Positions 46,437 through 55,658 of a DNA stretch of 64,000 nt are shown here, piece by piece. The notes beneath the pieces were generated by a model. It had not been told where the DNA came from. It searched no databases and saw only the letters and a list, made by a program, of their open reading frames with translations. A program made the translations under genes and the position numbers. Position 1 is the first letter of the stretch; every line of letters begins with the position of its first letter. Where the stretch lies: contig NZ_LMJF01000015.1 of the NCBI RefSeq assembly GCF_001429785.1, positions 113,101 through 177,100 on the forward strand, given 5' to 3'. Origin of the DNA: Lysobacter sp. Root916. GTDB lineage: Bacteria; Pseudomonadota; Gammaproteobacteria; Xanthomonadales; Xanthomonadaceae.

Positions 46437-47327
46437 ATGAAACTTTGGTCCGTATTGGGCAATAGCCAGAAACTCGACGGTGGCGCCATGTTCGGCAACG
46501 CGCCGCGCGCGATGTGGGCGAAGTGGTCGCCGCCGGACGAACACAACCGCATCGACCTGGCCTGCCGCGCCCTGCTGGCCAGTCCGCTGGCCGGCAAGAC
46601 CGTGCTGTTCGAGGCCGGCATCGGCGCCTTCTTCGAGCCCAAGCTACGCGAGCGCTACGGTGTGGTCGAAGAACGTCATGTCCTGCTGGAATCGCTGGCT
46701 GAAGCGGGCTTCGCGCCGGAAGACATCGACGTGGTGGTGCTGTCGCATCTGCACTTCGATCATGCCGGCGGCCTGCTCGCGTCCTGGGCCGAGGGCGAGG
46801 CGCCGCGGCTGGCGTTTCCGAACGCGAGCTATCTGGTCGGGCGCGCGCATTACGAGCGCGCGCGCCAGCCGCATGCGCGCGACCGCGCGAGTTTCATTGC
46901 CGAATTGCCGGACCTGCTGGAGGCCACCGGCCGTCTGGAGCTGGTCGACGGCGAGTATTCGCAGACGCTGGGCCACAGCGTGCGTTTCCACTACAGCGAC
47001 GGCCACACGCCGGGGCTGATGCTGGCCGAGATCGTCGGCCCCGAGACCGTGGCCGGTCGTCCGCACGGCGGCGTGGTGTTCTGCGCCGATCTGATTCCGG
47101 GCCGGCCCTGGGTGCACGTGCCCATCACCATGGGCTACGACCGCAATGCCGAGTTGTTGATCGACGAGAAGAAGTCCTTCCTGGCCGACAAGCTCGAGCG
47201 CAACGTGCATCTGTTCTTCACCCACGACCCGGGCTGCGCGCTGGCCCAGGTGGTGCGCGACGACAAGGGCAAGTTCGGCACCGCGCACGAAGTGCCGGCC
47301 TTGCACGCGCGGGCCCTGGCTGCATGA
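46437..47327 (+). CDS. MBL-fold metallo-hydrolase (lactonase-like)
   Basis: A 296-residue cytosolic protein with the dinuclear zinc motif [11 protein letters not shown] (HxHxDH), [19 protein letters not shown], and [21 protein letters not shown] for the other ligands. Similar proteins include AHL lactonases and other MBL hydrolases, but the substrate cannot be named. ATG 46437 matches the open frame and the family start. Its end overlaps the TMEM43-like gene by ATGA, so the two are cotranslated. Confidence 0.86.
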   Translation: MKLWSVLGNSQKLDGGAMFGNAPRAMWAKWSPPDEHNRIDLACRALLASPLAGKTVLFEAGIGAFFEPKLRERYGVVEERHVLLESLAEAGFAPEDIDVVVLSHLHFDHAGGLLASWAEGEAPRLAFPNASYLVGRAHYERARQPHARDRASFIAELPDLLEATGRLELVDGEYSQTLGHSVRFHYSDGHTPGLMLAEIVGPETVAGRPHGGVVFCADLIPGRPWVHVPITMGYDRNAELLIDEKKSFLADKLERNVHLFFTHDPGCALAQVVRDDKGKFGTAHEVPALHARALAA

Positions 47328-48094
47328 GATCGGCGCGGGCGGCGCTGGCGCTGCCGATCGTCTTGTTCGTCGCCGCGGCCGCGGCGCGGACGCCTGCGCC
47401 GGCCGGCGATGCGGCGCCCAACGCGACCGTGCCGGTCGAGGAGCCGCGCGCCGCCAGCGCGCTGCGCGACCGCGAGTTCGGCGTGACCAGCCGTCAGTTC
47501 GGGCTCGATCGTCGGGTCGAGATGTACCAATGGCGGGCCACGGCCAGCGGCTACGAGCGGGTCTGGAACGCCGCGCCCATCGATTCGCAGGGCTATGCGC
47601 CCGGACACCAGAACCCGCCCACGCTGCCGCTGGAGAACCGGCGCTGGTGGTCGGACTCGGCCAGCTTGGACGGGCGCCCGATCGAAGCCGGCGTACTGCA
47701 TGCGCTGGGCGAATGGCGGGTGTTCCGGCCCAATTTCTCGCGCCTGCCGGCCAACCTAGCCGCGACCTTCCAGCCCGAAGGCGACGGCCTGGGCAGCGCC
47801 GAGAATCCGCTGGATCCGCAGATAGGCGATCTGCGCGTGAGCTGGCGCGAACTGCATCTGCCGCCGCTGGAAGGCAAGCTGGAACTGGTAGACGGCCGTT
47901 GGCGCATGTCGGCGGCGACCGCGGCGGCGGCCTTGAACGCGGCGCCGGTGCCGGCGCCCGTGGCCGCGCCCGAAGCCGAGGGCGCGCGCCGGATGTGGCC
48001 CTGGTTCGGCGGCGGCGCACTGGTGATCGTCATCGCGCTGGTCGCGCGTCGCCGCCGGCGCGCCAAAGCCAAAGCCAACGCGGCGGCGGAGTAG
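47324..48094 (+). CDS. TMEM43-family membrane protein
   Basis: A 256-residue protein with an N-terminal signal or anchor helix ([16 protein letters not shown]) and a C-terminal membrane helix ([18 protein letters not shown]) with basic tail. The core contains [38 protein letters not shown] and [10 protein letters not shown], the signature block of the TMEM43 family, known from animals (an inner nuclear membrane protein) and many bacteria. The bacterial function is not established. It overlaps the upstream MBL gene by ATGA. Confidence 0.78.
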   Translation: MRSARAALALPIVLFVAAAAARTPAPAGDAAPNATVPVEEPRAASALRDREFGVTSRQFGLDRRVEMYQWRATASGYERVWNAAPIDSQGYAPGHQNPPTLPLENRRWWSDSASLDGRPIEAGVLHALGEWRVFRPNFSRLPANLAATFQPEGDGLGSAENPLDPQIGDLRVSWRELHLPPLEGKLELVDGRWRMSAATAAAALNAAPVPAPVAAPEAEGARRMWPWFGGGALVIVIALVARRRRRAKAKANAAAE

Positions 48095-48114
48095 GGCGGA
48101 ACGCCCCCGCTTTC

Positions 48115-48158
48115 TCCCCCTTTGCAAAAGGGGGGCCAAGGGGGATTTGCTTCTGCTT
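48115..48158. repeat. GGGGGATTTGC-type repeat
   Basis: Hairpin CCCCCTTTGCAAAAGGGGGG followed by CCAAGGGGGATTTGCTTCTGCTT. It lies between the convergent TMEM43-family gene and upp and belongs to the same family as 16.9-17.1, 48.9-49.1 and 56.8 kb. Confidence 0.8.
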
Positions 48159-48216
48159 CAACGGCAGTAGCGACAGCCCAGAGCTTGGACGTTCGCGCCG
48201 CGTACCGCCGCGCGCA

Positions 48217-48852
48217 TCAACCGTCGTGCTTGGTACCGAAGATCTTGTCGCCCGCGTCGCCCAGGCCCGGCAGGATGTAGCCGACTTCGTTGAGGCGTTC
48301 GTCGACCGAGGCGGTGTAGACCTCCACGTCGGGGTGCTTGGCCTCCAGCGCGCGCAGGCCTTCCGGCGCGGCGACCAGGAACAGGCCCTTGATGCGGCGG
48401 CAGCCCGCGGCCTTGAGCATGTCCACGGTCGCGATCAGGGTGCCGCCGGTGGCCAGCATCGGGTCGAGGATGAGCGCGGTGCGCTCGTCCATGCGGCCGG
48501 TGAGTTTTTCGTAGTAGCCGACCGGCTGCAGTGTGCGCTCGTCGCGCTGCAGACCGACCACGCCGACCTTGGCCGAGGGGATCAGCTCCAGCACGCCGGT
48601 GAGCATGCCCAGGCCGGCGCGCAGGATCGGCACCAGGGTGACCTTGGCGCCCTTGATGCGGCGGATGGTGACCGGGCCGGCCCAGCCCTGGATCACCGCT
48701 TCCTCGGTCTCCAGATCGGCGGTGGCCTCATAGGTCAGCAGGGTCGCGACCTCGGAAGCGAGTTCGCGGAATTCCTTGGTGCTGTTGCCGGCGCGTCGCA
48801 TCAGGCCGAGCTTGTGCTGGACCAGCGGATGGCGGACTTCGACGATCTTCAT
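48217..48852 (-). CDS. upp: Uracil phosphoribosyltransferase
   Basis: A 211-residue pyrimidine-salvage enzyme that makes UMP from uracil and PRPP. It begins [19 protein letters not shown] and contains [20 protein letters not shown], the PRPP-binding [16 protein letters not shown] and the C-terminal [20 protein letters not shown]. The open frame continues upstream, but ATG 48852 gives the family start. A repeat lies on either side. Confidence 0.97.
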   Translation of the reverse strand: MKIVEVRHPLVQHKLGLMRRAGNSTKEFRELASEVATLLTYEATADLETEEAVIQGWAGPVTIRRIKGAKVTLVPILRAGLGMLTGVLELIPSAKVGVVGLQRDERTLQPVGYYEKLTGRMDERTALILDPMLATGGTLIATVDMLKAAGCRRIKGLFLVAAPEGLRALEAKHPDVEVYTASVDERLNEVGYILPGLGDAGDKIFGTKHDG

Positions 48853-48940
48853 GGGCGACCTTGTCTGTGTTGCGCGCCGGCGCGCGATGCCTGGCGCAAG
48901 CATTGATGGTTGGCGTGCGCGACGCAAGCGCCGCTTGTAG

Positions 48941-49132
48941 CCCCCTTGGAAAAAGGGGGCGGCGGCGCGTAGCGGCGCGGGGGATTTGCTTTTGCTTTGT
49001 GGCGTCGAGCAAAAGCAAATCCCCCCTAACCCGCCCGGCCAGCAGGCATAGCCTGCCGGCGTTCACCCGTGCACGAACCTGCGGTTCGTAAGCCGCACGG
49101 CTTCACCCTTTTCCAAAGGGGGGGACCGCGTA
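48941..49132. repeat. Split inverted GGGGGATTTGC-type repeat
   Basis: The left element (48941-48996: CCCCCTTGGAAAAAGGGGGC ... GGGGGATTTGCTTTTGC) faces a right element (49011-49132: GCAAAAGCAAATCCCCCCTA ... CCCTTTTCCAAAGGGGGG). The right one is interrupted by ~70 nt that include a GGCATAGCC-type hairpin. It fills the upp-49.1 kb spacer, which otherwise has no gene. Confidence 0.75.
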
Positions 49133-49144
49133 GCGGCACGCGGC

Positions 49145-49456
49145 TTAGTCGGCGCAGGCGTAGAGGTTGTCGCCGTCGGCGAGCGCGACTTCCACGAAAG
49201 CTTGCAGCGCCCGTACCTGCGCCGGATCGGCGCAACGCGCGGCCACGCGCGCCAGCTCGGCATGCAGGCCGCGCAGCTCCCCCAGCAGGAAGGTGGTGTC
49301 GGCGTAGTAGTCGTGCATCTTGTGCAGCAAGGGATAGTCGGCGCGCGGCTGCGCGGCGGCCAGCAGCTGCGCATGCAGGGATTCGTCGAGGGCGAAACCG
49401 CGATGCGAGTAGGGCGCGTCGCGGTCGTGCCGGGCCTGGATCAGGTCGAGCGCCAT
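49145..49456 (-). CDS. Small protein of unknown function
   Basis: A 103-residue protein, MALDLIQARHDRDAPYSHRG, rich in Ala, Leu and His; HAQLLAAAQPRADYPLLHKM and YADTTFLLGELRGLHAELAR suggest an all-helical fold. No signal or membrane segment. It lies 63 nt behind the next small gene on the same strand. I cannot assign a family. Confidence 0.62.
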   Translation of the reverse strand: MALDLIQARHDRDAPYSHRGFALDESLHAQLLAAAQPRADYPLLHKMHDYYADTTFLLGELRGLHAELARVAARCADPAQVRALQAFVEVALADGDNLYACAD

Positions 49457-49519
49457 GGGCGTGGCGAGTGTTCGCGCAGGACCGCGGCGTCGCCGCCGCG
49501 GTCCTGCGAGGGCGCCGGC

Positions 49520-49762
49520 TCAGGCCGTGCGCACGTACTGGATTTCGACGCCGTCGCTGCTGCCGATCGCCGCGCGCAGCACGGTGATCAGCGAGCCGGC
49601 GTTGAGGTGATCGATCTCGATCATGTCGACGGTGGCGTGGTCGATCCAGTAGTTCTGGTCCTTGCTGTCCTCTTCCTCCAGCGCGGCGACCAGGATCTGC
49701 AGCTCTTCCTCGCTGATCTCGCCGATATCGGCGCCGGTGTCCTTGTTCGACAAACGAATCAT
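49520..49762 (-). CDS. Small acidic protein of unknown function
   Basis: An 80-residue acidic protein: MIRLSNKDTGADIGEISEEE followed by LQILVAALEEEDSKDQNYWI, HATVDMIEIDHLNAGSLITV and a C-terminal beta strand. The length and sequence look like a conserved single domain. It may be one of the short Xanthomonadaceae proteins given misleading transferred names in databases; I make no functional claim. It is followed, on the same strand, by the gene at 49145-49456. Confidence 0.7.
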   Translation of the reverse strand: MIRLSNKDTGADIGEISEEELQILVAALEEEDSKDQNYWIDHATVDMIEIDHLNAGSLITVLRAAIGSSDGVEIQYVRTA

Positions 49763-49795
49763 TCCGCGACTTCCTTGGATCAGTAGTGAAAAGAG

Positions 49796-49877
49796 AGGAG
49801 TGAGAAGCGAGAAGCGAGGAGTGAGCGAAGGCGGAGGCGGAAAGCGGCTTTCGCTCGCTCCTCACTCCTCCACGCTC
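49796..49877. repeat. GAGGAGTGAG inverted repeat
   Basis: GAGGAGTGAGAAGCGAGAAG and GAGGAGTGAGCGAA on the left, TTCGCTCGCTCCTCACTCCTC on the right: a purine/pyrimidine-biased hairpin of ~80 nt between the aminotransferase end and the small acidic protein start. It is a distinct family, seen once in this window. Confidence 0.75.
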
Positions 49878-49887
49878 ACTCCCGACT

Positions 49888-51384
49888 TTAAGCGGCGGCC
49901 TGCTGCTGCGCGCGCGGGCCTTCCTTGAGCGCGCGGCCGACCATAGACACCAGCAGGTCGATCTCGGCGCTGGTGATGGTGAAGTTGGGGGTGAAGCGCA
50001 GCGAATTGACGCCGCCGTGGATCACGCCGATGCCGCGCTCGCGCAGCCATTCCTCGGTGGAGCCCGCGCCGTAGCACTTGAACTGCGGCGCCAGCTCGCA
50101 GGAGAACAGCAGGCCGGTGCCCTGGACCTTGGTGATCAGGCCGCCGAGCTCGTTCTTGAGCTGCTCCAGCTTCTGCAGCGCCTCGGCGCCGCGCGCGCGG
50201 ATGTTCTCGCGCAGTTCCGGGGTGACCTGGGCCAGCACCGACACCGCCACGTCCAGCGCGCGCGGGTTGGTGGTCATGGTGTTGCCGTACAGGCCCTTGC
50301 GGTACAGCGAGGCGGCGCGTTCGCCGACCGCGAGCACCGACAGCGGGTACTGGCCGGCGTTGAGCGCCTTGGAATAGGTTTCCATGTCCGGCGCGTCCAG
50401 GCCTTCGAAGCCCGGGTAGTCGACGATCGACAGCACGCCGTGCGCGCGCAGGCCGGCCTGGATCGAATCGATCAGCAGCAGCGAGCCGTGGCTGCGGGTG
50501 AGTTCGCGCGCGGCGGCGTAGAACGCCGGCGGCACGCCGCGGCCCGGGTCGCCTTCGCCCATCACCGGCTCCAGGAACATCGCCTCGATGAACCAGCCGT
50601 TGGCGTCGGCGTCGGCGAAGACCTTGTTGAGCGCTTCGATGTCGTAAGGCTCGACGGTGATCACCGAGTCCTCGTTGCGGAAGCTGGCCAGGTACTGCAC
50701 ATAGGCTTTGCGCGAGGAGTCCGAGTACAGCGCCGGGCGCTCGGTGCGGCCGTGGAAGCTGCCCTTGACCACCACGCGCTTGATCGCGCGGCCGGCGTAC
50801 TTGGCGCCGGGGTCGGTCATCAGCTTGGTGTTGACGTCGGCGATGCGCGCGGCCAGCGACACCGATTCCGAACCCGAGTTCAGGCACAGGAAGCGGGCGT
50901 AGGGGCAGCCGCCGCGCGACACGCCGATCGCGCCGCGCAGGGCGCGGTCGAAGCGCAGCTGCGACAGCGACGGGGTCATGATGTTGGCCATCGCCTGCGG
51001 CTTGGCCATGGCCGCGATTACCGCGTCCGGGGTGTGGCCGAAGCCGAGCATGCCGTAGCCGCCGGAGTCGTGCAGCACCGCGCCCTTGAGGGTCACGATC
51101 CAGGGGCCGCGCGCGACCAGGGCGACATACGGATTGACGCCGTCGTCGGTGTAGAAATTGACGTAGCCGTGCTGGACGGCGCGGATCTGCGCGTCTTCGT
51201 CCAGGTCCAGCAGGTCGGCGATATCGGCGCGCACGGCCGCGTATTCGGCGGCGGCGGCCTCGATGGCCTCGACCAGCTCCGGATGGCTGGCGGCGAAGCG
51301 GGTCACGGTGGCGTCGTCCAGGCCGAGGGTGCGGCGCGCGCCGGCATGGGCACGCAGCGGCGCGAGAGGGGCGAGCAGGGTCAT
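49888..51384 (-). CDS. Class III PLP-dependent aminotransferase with N-terminal extension
   Basis: A 498-residue fold-type I enzyme. SGSESVSLAARIADVNTKLM contains the PLP-phosphate region, LLIDSIQAGLRAHG is the D-x-x-Q motif, and TYSKALNAGQYPLSV carries the PLP-binding lysine. The N-terminal ~90 residues (DDATVTRFAASHPELVEAIE ... DLDEDAQIRAVQHGYVNFY) are longer than usual for this class. ATG 51384 has GGAG at 8 nt, so it is preferred to the adjacent GTG 51387. Amino donor and acceptor are unknown; possible roles include lysine or other omega-amino acid turnover. Confidence 0.9.
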   Translation of the reverse strand: MTLLAPLAPLRAHAGARRTLGLDDATVTRFAASHPELVEAIEAAAAEYAAVRADIADLLDLDEDAQIRAVQHGYVNFYTDDGVNPYVALVARGPWIVTLKGAVLHDSGGYGMLGFGHTPDAVIAAMAKPQAMANIMTPSLSQLRFDRALRGAIGVSRGGCPYARFLCLNSGSESVSLAARIADVNTKLMTDPGAKYAGRAIKRVVVKGSFHGRTERPALYSDSSRKAYVQYLASFRNEDSVITVEPYDIEALNKVFADADANGWFIEAMFLEPVMGEGDPGRGVPPAFYAAARELTRSHGSLLLIDSIQAGLRAHGVLSIVDYPGFEGLDAPDMETYSKALNAGQYPLSVLAVGERAASLYRKGLYGNTMTTNPRALDVAVSVLAQVTPELRENIRARGAEALQKLEQLKNELGGLITKVQGTGLLFSCELAPQFKCYGAGSTEEWLRERGIGVIHGGVNSLRFTPNFTITSAEIDLLVSMVGRALKEGPRAQQQAAA

Positions 51385-51776
51385 CACAAGATCTCCAATG
51401 GTCGTCGGCAGTCCGGCCGAAGCATCGTGGGATGAAGAACAGGCCCGGCCTCCGTGGCCGGGCGCTCGCAGTTGCAGCGCCCCGGGGTGGTTCGGGTCGC
51501 CAAGCGCCGCCCTTCATGCAAGTCGAAACACGCATGTCAGAAACGAAGATCGCCGCGGCTGCCCGTGAAATGGCTGCCAGCGGTTGTTTTTCGTTTCAAT
51601 TCAATAGCTTGTGCGAGTTTATCACGTCCGGAGCACGGCGATAACCCCCAGCCGGGCGGGGCGGGTGACAGCTGTCATCCGGGGCCGGTGACGGCGCCCA
51701 CTGCCGGGCGGGGGCGCGGATCGCGACAGTGGCGTCACCCCGAAGCCGGCCGCGACGGCCACCATGGAGCTACACG
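51385..51776. other. Divergent promoter region without a gene
   Basis: This 392-nt spacer separates the minus-strand aminotransferase from the plus-strand amidohydrolase. It holds the aminotransferase ribosome site (GGAG, minus strand) and an unusually AT-rich stretch around 51583-51624 (TTGTTTTTCGTTTCAATTCA...GAGTTTATC), the likely promoter zone. I see no gene in it. Confidence 0.6.
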
Positions 51777-53558
51777 ATGAAGATTCCCCAACCCACCTGG
51801 CTGAGCGCGCTGATGCTGGTCGCCCTGAGCGGCGCGGCGGTCGCGGCCGAACCGGGTGGCGCCGACGGCGACGATGTCGCCATCCGCGACGTACGCGTGT
51901 TCGACGGCGAACGCATGCTGCCGGCCACCACCGTGCTGGTGCGCGACGGCCTGATCGCCGCGGTCGGCGCCAAGCTCGCGATCCCGGCCGGCGTGCCGGT
52001 GGTCGAGGGCCGCGGCGGCACCCTGCTGCCGGGCCTGATCGACGCCCACACCCACAGCTTCGGCGAGGCGCGCCGCGACGCCCTGCGCTTCGGCGTGACC
52101 ACCGAGCTGGACATGTTCACCGACCACCGCCTGCTCGCCGATGCGCGCAAGGAGCGCGAAGGCCATGCGCGCACCGATCGCGCCGATCTGTGGTCGGCCG
52201 GCACCCTGGTCACCGCCAAGGGTGGGCACGGCACCGAATACGGCCTGGCGATCCCGACCCTGGACGACCCCGCCCAGGCCGAGACCTTCGTACGCGATCG
52301 CATCGGCGAGGGCTCGGACTACATCAAGCTGGTGGTCGACAACGGCGCCGCCTACGCCGGCCGCGCGCGCATTCCGACCCTGAGCGACGAAACCACGCGC
52401 GCCGCCATCGACGCCGCGCACCGCCAGAACAAGCTGGCGATGGTGCACGTGGCCCAGGTCGCCGATGCCGAAAAGGTGATCGACGCCGGCGCCGACGGCC
52501 TGATCCACGTCTACAGCGACCGCGTCGCCGACGCCGCCCTGGTCGCCGCGATCAAGCGCCGCAACGCCTTCGTGACCCCGACCCTGAGCGTGATGGCGAC
52601 CCTGTCGCGCGCCGGCGAGGGCGCCAGGCTGGCCGCCGATCCGCGCATCGCGCCGATGCTGCAGCCGGCGCAGAAGGACGCGCTGGGCCAGACCTTCCCG
52701 CTGCCCAAGCAGATCGATCATCACCTGCCCAACGCGCTGGAGAACGTGCGCCGCCTGCACGCGGCCGGGGTAACCCTGCTGGCCGGCACCGACGCCGGCA
52801 ACCCCGGCACCGCTCACGGCGCCAGCCAGCACGCCGAGCTGGCGCTGCTGGTGAGCGCGGGCCTGAGCCCGGTGGAGGCCTTGCGCGCGGCGACCTCGGC
52901 GCCCGCGCGGCGCTTCGGCCTGCACGATCGCGGCCGCATCGCGCCGGGCCTGCGCGCCGATCTGATCCTGGTCGACGGCGACCCCGGCACCGACATCACC
53001 GCCACCCGCGCGATCCGCACGGTGTGGAAGAACGGCTACGCCGTGGCCCGCGTCGCCGACCAGCCCGCACCGCGCTTGGGCGCGGGCGCGGTCGAACTGT
53101 TGCGCGGCGCTCAGCCGGCGCCGAACTGGGCCGCCAGCACCGACCAGATCATCGGCGGGCGTTCGCAGTCCAAGCTCGCCGCCGCCCAGGGCCAGAGCGG
53201 CGGTCCGGCCCTGCAGGTCGCCGGCGAAGTGGTGGCCGGCGCGCCGTCCACCTGGGGCGGCCTGATCCTGTTCCCGGGCGGTGAGCCGATGGCCGCCACC
53301 GACGCCAGCGGCGTGCGCGAGCTGGTGCTGCGGGTGCGCGGCGACGGCCAGGCGCTGACCCTGCTGGTGTTCTCCGGCGCCGACATCAACGGCCGCCCGG
53401 GCATGCAGCGGGTCGAGACCGGCAGCGACTGGCGCGAGGTTCGAGTGCCGCTGGCGACGCTGGCCAACGTCGATCTGACCCGTTTGCGCGGTATTTCGTT
53501 GGCGGCGATCGCGCCGGGCCCGTTCGCCTTCGCTATCGAGGCGGTCGAACTGCGCTGA
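51777..53558 (+). CDS. Secreted amidohydrolase with C-terminal CIA30-like domain
   Basis: A 593-residue exported protein with signal MKIPQPTWLSALMLVALSGAAVAAE. The amidohydrolase core has the metal site HTHSF in LLPGLIDAHTHSF, a carboxylated lysine candidate in SDYIKLVVDNG, MVHVAQ with the next histidine, and GTDAGNPGTAHG with the catalytic aspartate. The last ~150 residues (VAGEVVAGAPSTWGGLILFP, ADINGRPGMQRVETGSDWRE, VPLATLANVDLTRLRGISLA) match the CIA30/galactose-binding-like domain. Substrate unknown; it may be imidazolonepropionase- or dipeptidase-like, with the C-terminal domain aiding binding. Its terminator follows immediately. Confidence 0.85.
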   Translation: MKIPQPTWLSALMLVALSGAAVAAEPGGADGDDVAIRDVRVFDGERMLPATTVLVRDGLIAAVGAKLAIPAGVPVVEGRGGTLLPGLIDAHTHSFGEARRDALRFGVTTELDMFTDHRLLADARKEREGHARTDRADLWSAGTLVTAKGGHGTEYGLAIPTLDDPAQAETFVRDRIGEGSDYIKLVVDNGAAYAGRARIPTLSDETTRAAIDAAHRQNKLAMVHVAQVADAEKVIDAGADGLIHVYSDRVADAALVAAIKRRNAFVTPTLSVMATLSRAGEGARLAADPRIAPMLQPAQKDALGQTFPLPKQIDHHLPNALENVRRLHAAGVTLLAGTDAGNPGTAHGASQHAELALLVSAGLSPVEALRAATSAPARRFGLHDRGRIAPGLRADLILVDGDPGTDITATRAIRTVWKNGYAVARVADQPAPRLGAGAVELLRGAQPAPNWAASTDQIIGGRSQSKLAAAQGQSGGPALQVAGEVVAGAPSTWGGLILFPGGEPMAATDASGVRELVLRVRGDGQALTLLVFSGADINGRPGMQRVETGSDWREVRVPLATLANVDLTRLRGISLAAIAPGPFAFAIEAVELR

Positions 53559-53567
53559 GCCGCAACG

Positions 53568-53621
53568 CCGGTCGCGCGCATCGGGCCCCTCCCTCGGCCC
53601 GCTGCGCGCGACCGGTTTTTT
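53568..53621 (+). terminator. Rho-independent terminator of the amidohydrolase gene
   Basis: Stem CCGGTCGCGCGCA (53568-53580)/TGCGCGCGACCGG (53603-53615) with an inner GGGCC/GGCCC pairing, then six T's (53616-53621). It separates the amidohydrolase from the DesK-like gene. Confidence 0.92.
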
Positions 53622-53692
53622 CGTTTCGGTGCGCAAGCCCGAACTTTTCGTCTTCGGATTACTTACAGTCGCGGCAGCGAGGACACATCCGC

Positions 53693-54862
53693 ATGCGCAT
53701 CAAGGCCTTCATCCAAGCCCACGAACACCCGCCCCTCTGGCGCTGGGTGTCGCTGCTGTATCTGATTTTCGCGTTCCTGCCGATGTTCTACTGGCCGACG
53801 GTGCCGCTGCGCGCGGTGTTGTTGTTCGCCGCCGCCGCGCTGACCTTCGTGGTGCTGTACTTCGCCCATCACTACGCGGCCTCGCGGCACCGGCGTCTGG
53901 CCCTGACCCTGGCGGTGGCCGCGCTGGGCTTCGCCACCATGCCGATGGGCGCCGGCGCGGCCTACGTGATTTTCGCCGTCGGCATGGCCGCCGCCACGCT
54001 GTCGCCGTGGCGCGCGCTGCCGCTATGCGTGGTGTTGATGGCGATCGAGGCGGTGTGCTTCTACCGCTTCCTGCCGGCCGAAGCGATGCCGGTGTCGACC
54101 TACCTCATCAACGTGATCGTGGCGGCGATGGTGTTCGTCGGCGTCGTCAGCATCCGCAACCGCGAACTGCGCAACGCCGAGCTGCGCCTGACCCAGGACG
54201 AAGTGCGGCGCCTGGCCAGCCTGGCCGAGCGCGAGCGCATCGGCCGCGATCTGCACGACGTGCTAGGCCACACCTTGTCGCTGGTGGTGCTCAAGACCCA
54301 ACTCGCCGCGCGCCTGTTCGAGCGCGATCCGCAGGGCGCGCGCGCCCAGATCGGCGAGGTCGAACGGGTCGCGCGCGAAGCGCTCACCCAGGTCCGCGAA
54401 GCGGTGGCCGGCATCCGCGCCAACGGCTTGCAGGCCGAACTGGCGGCCGCGCGCCTGGCCCTGCTCAGCGCCGAGATCAGCCTGGATCACCGGCTGGCGC
54501 CGGTCGAGATCCCCGAGAAGGTCGAAACCGCGCTGACCCTGGCGCTGCGCGAATCGGTGACCAATGTGCTGCGCCACGCCGGCGCGACCCGGGTTGAGGT
54601 CGAGTTGTTCGGCGAGAGCCGCGGCGGCCTGAGCCTGCTGATCGCCGACGACGGCCGCGGCGGCGCCGGCCGCGAGGGCCACGGCCTGACCGGCATGCGC
54701 GAACGCCTGCGCGAGGTCGGCGGCAGCGTCGAGATCGACAGCCCGATCGGCGCCGGCACGCGCCTGCGCCTGATCCTGCCGCGCGAGGCCCTGGCCGCCG
54801 CGCGCCGCGACGACGACACGCCGGCCTTGGCACGGACCTTCAGCGAGCGGGGCGCGGCATGA
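53693..54862 (+). CDS. DesK-like membrane sensor histidine kinase
   Basis: A 389-residue kinase with five or six N-terminal membrane helices (LLYLIFAFLPMFYW, AVLLFAAAALTFVVLYFAHH, LALTLAVAALGFATMP, AYVIFAVGMAAATL, VIVAAMVFVGVVSI) and no sizeable extracellular loop, so it should sense within or at the membrane. A coiled coil (NAELRLTQDEVRRLASLAE) leads to phosphoacceptor H188 in RERIGRDLHDVLGHTLSL, then HATPase_c with VTNVLRHAGAT, IADDGRGGAG and GLTGMRERL. DesK in Bacillus senses membrane fluidity and controls a desaturase. It overlaps the regulator gene by ATGA. Confidence 0.92.
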   Translation: MRIKAFIQAHEHPPLWRWVSLLYLIFAFLPMFYWPTVPLRAVLLFAAAALTFVVLYFAHHYAASRHRRLALTLAVAALGFATMPMGAGAAYVIFAVGMAAATLSPWRALPLCVVLMAIEAVCFYRFLPAEAMPVSTYLINVIVAAMVFVGVVSIRNRELRNAELRLTQDEVRRLASLAERERIGRDLHDVLGHTLSLVVLKTQLAARLFERDPQGARAQIGEVERVAREALTQVREAVAGIRANGLQAELAAARLALLSAEISLDHRLAPVEIPEKVETALTLALRESVTNVLRHAGATRVEVELFGESRGGLSLLIADDGRGGAGREGHGLTGMRERLREVGGSVEIDSPIGAGTRLRLILPREALAAARRDDDTPALARTFSERGAA

Positions 54863-55461
54863 TCCGACTGGTGCTGGCCGAGGATCAGGCGATGGTGCGC
54901 GGCGCGCTGGCCGCGCTGCTGAACCTGGAATCCGACCTGGAAGTGGTGGCCGCGGTCGGCGACGGCGAGGCCGCCTGGACGGCGGTGCAGCGGCTGCAAC
55001 CCGATCTGCTGGTCACCGATATCGAGATGCCGCACATGACCGGCATCGAGCTGGCCCAGCGCCTGCGCGAATCCGGGCTGGAGACGCGGGTGGTGATCGT
55101 GACCACCTTCGGCCGCAGCGGTTATCTGCGCCGCGCACTGGATGCCGGCGTGCGCGGCTACCTGCTCAAGGACGCGCCCTCCGAACAACTGGCCGAGGCC
55201 TTGCGCCAGGTCCACCGCGGCGGCCGCGCGATCGATCCCCAGCTCGCGGTCGCGGCCTGGGGCGAGGAAGACCCGCTGACCGAACGCGAGCGCCAGGTCC
55301 TGCGCCTGGCGGGCGAGGGCGTGTCCACCGCCGAGATCGGCCAGCGCCTGCACCTGAGCCAGGGCACGGTGCGCAACTACCTGTCCGAGGCGATCGGCAA
55401 GCTCGGCGCCGGCAACCGCATCGAGGCCTATCGCCAGGCCCGCCAGAACGGCTGGCTGTAA
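54859..55461 (+). CDS. DesR-like LuxR-family response regulator
   Basis: A 200-residue regulator with receiver residues D8-E9 region (LVLAEDQ), phosphoacceptor D54 (LLVTDIEMP) and K105 region (GYLLKDAPS), then a LuxR-type helix-turn-helix (LTERERQVLRLAGEGVSTAEIGQRLHLSQGTVRNYLSEAI). It is cotranslated with the DesK-like kinase. The targets are unknown; by analogy with DesR a desaturase or other lipid gene would be a candidate, for instance the desaturase at 31.9-32.8 kb. Confidence 0.92.
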   Translation: MIRLVLAEDQAMVRGALAALLNLESDLEVVAAVGDGEAAWTAVQRLQPDLLVTDIEMPHMTGIELAQRLRESGLETRVVIVTTFGRSGYLRRALDAGVRGYLLKDAPSEQLAEALRQVHRGGRAIDPQLAVAAWGEEDPLTERERQVLRLAGEGVSTAEIGQRLHLSQGTVRNYLSEAIGKLGAGNRIEAYRQARQNGWL

Positions 55462-55658
55462 GGCGCCGAGAGCGCTGCGTCGGCGCGGCCTGGCGGGTGT
55501 TTTGCCCCGCGACCCCGAAGACGCGGATAATGCGCTCCTCCCGCGACCCTGCCGGGGCCGTCCCCGCGACCGGCCGCCGCCGGCCTGCGGCCGCCATCGC
55601 GGCTTCCGTCGCGTCCCCGAGCGCTCCACGCGCCGCCCCGCCCAGAATCCGTCTTCAC

